Part shown: in pieces, positions 61,090 to 64,000 of the stretch
Layout: every line of letters begins with the position of its first letter
Position numbering within the stretch: position 1 is the first letter of the stretch
NCBI GenBank assembly: GCA_045633005.1
Contig: JAZQXT010000007.1
Span: forward strand, 62,001-126,000
Length of the DNA stretch: 64,000 bases
Source: CAG-390 sp045633005
GTDB lineage: Bacteria; Bacillota; Clostridia; Oscillospirales; CAG-272
Direction: 5' to 3'
Made by a program: the position numbers and the translations under genes
The notes under the pieces: model-generated
The model's input: the letters and a program-made list of their open reading frames with translations, nothing else
What the model was told of the DNA's origin: nothing
The model's database searches: none

Positions 61090-62283
61090 ATGGAAAACAA
61101 GAAAATGCGCACTCTTTTTACCTCCGAGTCTGTAACGGAGGGACATCCCGATAAGATCTGCGACAAGATCTCCGACGCCGTGCTTGACAATCTGCTTGCG
61201 CAGGACCCCGAGTCCCGCGTCGCCTGCGAGGTCTGCTGCACCACGGGACTTATTCAGATAATGGGCGAGATCACGACCAAGGGCTATGCTGATTTTCAGA
61301 CTATCGCGCGTGAGACCGTCCGTGAGATAGGATACGATAGAGCAAAATTCGGCTTTGACTGCGACAGCTGTGCGGTAATATCCACCGTTCACGAGCAGTC
61401 GCCCGATATAGCGCTCGGCGTTGACCGCTCCCTTGAAGCCAAGGCGGGCGATATTACCGACGAGTACGATACGGGCGCGGGAGATCAGGGCATTATGTTC
61501 GGCTACGCTTGTAACGAAACGCCCGAGCTTATGCCTCTGCCTATTTCTCTTGCACACAAGCTTGCGAAGAGACTTACCGACGTTCGCAAAAACGGCACTC
61601 TTGCATACCTTCGCCCCGACGGAAAAACTCAGGTTACCGTTGAGTACGAGGGCGATACCCCCGTGCGCGTTGATACGGTAGTAGTATCATCCCAGCACAG
61701 CGACAGCGTTACCCTTGAGCAGATACGCGAGGATATTATTCGCGAGGTAGTGCTTCCCATCATTCCCGCCGAGCTTATCGACGCGGATACCAAATATTAC
61801 GTTAATCCCACGGGCAGATTCGTTATCGGCGGTCCTATGGGTGATAGCGGACTTACGGGTAGAAAGATAATCGTTGATACATACGGCGGATACGCCCGTC
61901 ACGGCGGCGGTGCTTTTTCGGGCAAGGACCCGACAAAGGTTGACCGTTCTGCCGCATACGCCGCAAGATATCTTGCAAAGAACGTAGTAGCCGCAGGACT
62001 TGCCGCAAAGTGCGAGATACAGCTTGCATACGCTATCGGCGTTGCTCGCCCCGTGTCCGTGCTGGTTGACACGTTTGGTACTGCTAAGGTTTCGGAGGAC
62101 GCTATTGCCAATGCGCTTGACGAGCTGTTCGATCTGCGCCCCGCGGCAATTATCGCGCGTTTTGCGCTTCGCCGTCCCATCTACTGCGACCTTGCCGCTT
62201 ACGGTCATATGGGCAGAGAGGATCTTGACATCCCGTGGGAAAAGACCGATCTTGCTGACGCTCTGCGTGCAAAAGTGCTTTAA
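61090..62283 (+). CDS. metK: S-adenosylmethionine synthetase
   Basis: A 397-residue enzyme joining methionine and ATP to form SAM. GHPDK near 19, VSTVHEQSPDI-like STVHEQSPDIALGVD, GAGDQGIMFGYA near 117, and GGGAFSGKDPTKVDRSAAYAARY near 265 are the metal and nucleotide sites. Length is normal. AAAGG before the ATG; a second in-frame Met at residue 6 is possible. Controlled by the SAM-I riboswitch upstream. No clear terminator follows it. Confidence 0.98.
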   Translation: MENKKMRTLFTSESVTEGHPDKICDKISDAVLDNLLAQDPESRVACEVCCTTGLIQIMGEITTKGYADFQTIARETVREIGYDRAKFGFDCDSCAVISTVHEQSPDIALGVDRSLEAKAGDITDEYDTGAGDQGIMFGYACNETPELMPLPISLAHKLAKRLTDVRKNGTLAYLRPDGKTQVTVEYEGDTPVRVDTVVVSSQHSDSVTLEQIREDIIREVVLPIIPAELIDADTKYYVNPTGRFVIGGPMGDSGLTGRKIIVDTYGGYARHGGGAFSGKDPTKVDRSAAYAARYLAKNVVAAGLAAKCEIQLAYAIGVARPVSVLVDTFGTAKVSEDAIANALDELFDLRPAAIIARFALRRPIYCDLAAYGHMGREDLDIPWEKTDLADALRAKVL

Positions 62284-62286
62284 TTT

Positions 62287-62317
62287 TTGACCTGCTTCGC
62301 GCTCCCGTGCATATAAT
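62287..62317 (+). promoter_or_regulatory. Weak candidate promoter before the small membrane protein and recD2
   Basis: TTGACC (62287-62292) and TATAAT (62312-62317), but with a 19-bp spacer. A CTCCCG/CGGGAG inverted repeat (62302-62307, 62322-62327) brackets the -10. Read-through from metK is the alternative. Confidence 0.4.
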
Positions 62318-62335
62318 GTTACGGGAGGGCGTGAG

Positions 62336-62674
62336 ATGGTTTTTGTTGAAATATTGGTTTCGGTGCTTGCCGCCTTTGGTGTGTTCTGTCTTTTCAAGCT
62401 GATAGCGGAGGAATGGCTTATTCCCGACGATCAGCTTCCGCCGCAATGTATTTGCCTTAAGGGCGACGAGAGTGACGAGGAGATAAGAGCGCTTTTTGAT
62501 GCCGCCCTCGCATCGTGGACTCGCCGCGCACACGGCGAGGTCATCGTGTATTGCGAGCGTGACGGTGCGCCAAAAAAGGAAAGGATCGAAGCTATCCTGC
62601 AAGGGCGGGCGGTGCTCGTTTCTTGCATTGAAAATACCGCGCGAGAGGAGGGACGCGAGGATGAACAACGATAA
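62336..62674 (+). CDS. Small single-span membrane protein of unknown function
   Basis: A 112-residue protein I do not recognise. One N-terminal span (FVEILVSVLAAFGVFCLFKLI, about 3-24), then a soluble part of about 85 residues with strand-helix order: CICLKG, DESDEEIRALFDAAL, HGEVIVYCERD, KERIEAILQG, AVLVSCIEN. This could be a small alpha/beta domain. Ribosome site GGGAGGG before the ATG. It overlaps recD2 by 14 bases, so the two are probably co-transcribed; no function is suggested by that alone. Confidence 0.7.
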   Translation: MVFVEILVSVLAAFGVFCLFKLIAEEWLIPDDQLPPQCICLKGDESDEEIRALFDAALASWTRRAHGEVIVYCERDGAPKKERIEAILQGRAVLVSCIENTAREEGREDEQR

Positions 62675-64000
62675 AAAGCTTTTTTCGGATAAAACGGCTT
62701 CGCGCCCCGCTTCAAGCGGGGCTCGACCTCTATCGGAGCAAAAAGCGTCCGACCGCGAGCTGTGCGGTCAGGTGGAAACGGTGCTTTACCGTAACGACGA
62801 TAACGGTTACATAGTTTGCATAGTCGTTACCGAGGACGGAAGCCTTGTGAACACCGTGGGCATAATGCCCGATATAAACGACGGGGACAAGCTCTCCGCC
62901 TTTGGAAAATGGGAAAACAACGCACGCTACGGAAAGCAGTTCCGCGTGCTTGAATATACGCTGGAGCTTCCCACCGAAAACGCGGATATCGAAAGGTATC
63001 TTTCGTCGGGTGCTATAAAGGGAATAGGAGTAAAAACGGCGCGAAAGATCGTCGCGGAGTTTGGCGACGATACGGTAGACGTTATCGAAAACCACCCCGA
63101 TTGGCTTGCGCAGATACCGGGGATAACTCACAAAAGAGCGCAGGAAATATCCGAGGAGTTCAAGTCGAAGTCCGACCTTCGCGCGACCGTCACGTTCTTC
63201 AGGGAATATTTTGGTCCTGCGCTGACGATGAAGATATATAAAGAGTTCGGCAAGCGCTCAATACAGGTCGCAAGGGATAATCCGTATAGGCTTTGCGAGG
63301 ACGTTGAGGGCATCGGCTTTGAAAAGGCGGACAGTATGGCGCAAAAGCTGGGGCTTCCGCACGATAGCGAGGAAAGGCTAACGGCGGGCATTTTGCACGT
63401 TCTTACGTCCGACGCGGCGCAAAACGGTCATACCTGCTTGCCCGAGGATGCGCTGATAAGCGCGGCGGCAGAGGCTCTCGGAGTTGAAAAAGAAGCCGTC
63501 ACCGAGGCGATAAAGGATCTGATATCGCGCCGCAGACTCGTTGCGGAAAAGACCGACGAAACGAGGCTTATATATAATAAGGAAAGCTATGACGACGAAA
63601 AATACGTTGCCGAAAAGCTTGCGCTGTTGCGCCGCGGCAGTATACAGCTCTCCTTTTCAGATATCGAGGCGTTTATCCGCAAGGAGGAAGCGTCAAACGG
63701 AATAAAATACGCCGACGAGCAGAAAAAGGCTATTTTCGAGGCACTTAGCGGCGGCGTGCTTTTGCTTACGGGCGGTCCTGGAACGGGTAAGACCACGGTA
63801 GTCACCGCGCTTATAGCAATATTTGAAAGTATGGATTTAAAGGTCGCGCTTGCCGCGCCCACGGGACGCGCCGCTAAGCGTATGACCGAGGCAACGGGGC
63901 GCGAGGCAAAGACCGTGCATCGACTTCTTGAGGTGGATTTCGGCGGAGATGACGGCGAGATACGCGACAGAGGGCGATCCTCGCGCATAAAATTCCGCAG
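62661..64000 (+). CDS. recD2: RecD2-type helicase, 3' end outside the window
   Basis: The first 446 codons of a RecD-like SF1B helicase that unwinds DNA 5' to 3' in repair. After a Ser/Ala-rich start of about 30 residues comes the RecD2 N-terminal OB-like part (LCGQVETVLYRNDDNGYIVC), helix-hairpin-helix segments at about 115-155 (GAIKGIGVKTARKIVAEFG and IPGITHKRAQEISEEF), then Walker A GGPGTGKTT at about 371-379 and motif Ia APTGRAAKRM. ATG at 62661 has AGGAGG at 62646. A strong GCCCCGC/GCGGGGC hairpin (62704-62722) lies in the first codons. The frame is open to base 64000. Confidence 0.92.
   Translation, partial: MNNDKKLFSDKTASRPASSGARPLSEQKASDRELCGQVETVLYRNDDNGYIVCIVVTEDGSLVNTVGIMPDINDGDKLSAFGKWENNARYGKQFRVLEYTLELPTENADIERYLSSGAIKGIGVKTARKIVAEFGDDTVDVIENHPDWLAQIPGITHKRAQEISEEFKSKSDLRATVTFFREYFGPALTMKIYKEFGKRSIQVARDNPYRLCEDVEGIGFEKADSMAQKLGLPHDSEERLTAGILHVLTSDAAQNGHTCLPEDALISAAAEALGVEKEAVTEAIKDLISRRRLVAEKTDETRLIYNKESYDDEKYVAEKLALLRRGSIQLSFSDIEAFIRKEEASNGIKYADEQKKAIFEALSGGVLLLTGGPGTGKTTVVTALIAIFESMDLKVALAAPTGRAAKRMTEATGREAKTVHRLLEVDFGGDDGEIRDRGRSSRIKFR

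Noticed and set aside
1..64000. tRNA, rRNA, tmRNA, RNase P or SRP RNA genes
   Set aside because: I looked through the intergenic gaps by eye and saw no cloverleaf or other conserved RNA apart from the two riboswitches; a covariance search would be needed to exclude degenerate forms.

Overview
The window looks like a chromosomal segment of an endospore-forming, anaerobic, Gram-positive bacterium of the class Clostridia, probably an uncultivated gut or rumen lineage. The sporulation genes (spoVAD, spoVAEB, spoIVB, a SigH-like sigma factor), a CIRCE/HrcA-controlled groESL, AddAB, PPi-type phosphofructokinase, class B sortase, S-box and FMN riboswitches, strong AGGAGG ribosome binding sites and GTG/TTG starts all fit that. 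No rRNA, tRNA or CRISPR array was seen. Most genes are on the plus strand; minus-strand blocks are 5.6-6.9, 16.8-17.9, 25.6-34.0, 44.5-45.3 and 45.7-46.8 kb.

Layout. 0-2 kb: the end of a DUF4364 gene, a SigH-like sigma factor and a double zinc-ribbon protein. 2-7 kb: a heterodimeric ABC exporter pair facing an AGCS-type amino-acid symporter. 7-9 kb: groES-groEL behind CIRCE. 9-13.7 kb: secreted proteins (a lipoprotein, an exonuclease/endonuclease/phosphatase-fold protein and a DUF4886 SGNH-like protein; the last two carry N-terminal dockerin-like repeats). 13.8-18 kb: spoVAD-spoVAEB without spoVAC at this place, a YdcF-type protein, a Phd/Doc toxin-antitoxin pair and spoIVB without an adjacent spo0A. 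18-25 kb: MarR regulator plus a second ABC exporter pair, a nuclease-like protein, phosphofructokinase and an SDR. 25.1-25.6 kb: a hairpin-rich non-coding stretch made of a 25-bp-period hairpin array and a 227-bp MITE-like element. 25.6-34 kb (minus): queG-like, an unknown membrane protein, addB and addA. 34-37.7 kb: HtrA with a two-component system. 37.9-44.4 kb: sortase B, an RlmA-like methyltransferase, glycosyltransferase, C39-like secreted protease, transglutaminase-like protein and a BadF-type kinase. 44.5-46.8 kb: an S24 self-cleaving repressor divergent from a small membrane protein, and an AI-2E family transporter. 47-59.5 kb: rpoB-rpoC and rpsL-rpsG-fusA-tuf. 59.5-64 kb: FMN riboswitch-ribU-COG2426, SAM-I riboswitch-metK, a small membrane protein and the start of recD2, which runs off the right edge.

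Regulation is unusually readable here. Sixteen promoter candidates can be laid out with -35 and -10 elements 16 or 17 bp apart, and most carry an extended -10 (TGn before the hexamer). Both riboswitches have a visible expression platform: translational for ribU, transcriptional for metK. The least explained parts are the hairpin array/MITE region, the repressor-small membrane protein switch, and the two proteins with N-terminal dockerin-like modules.
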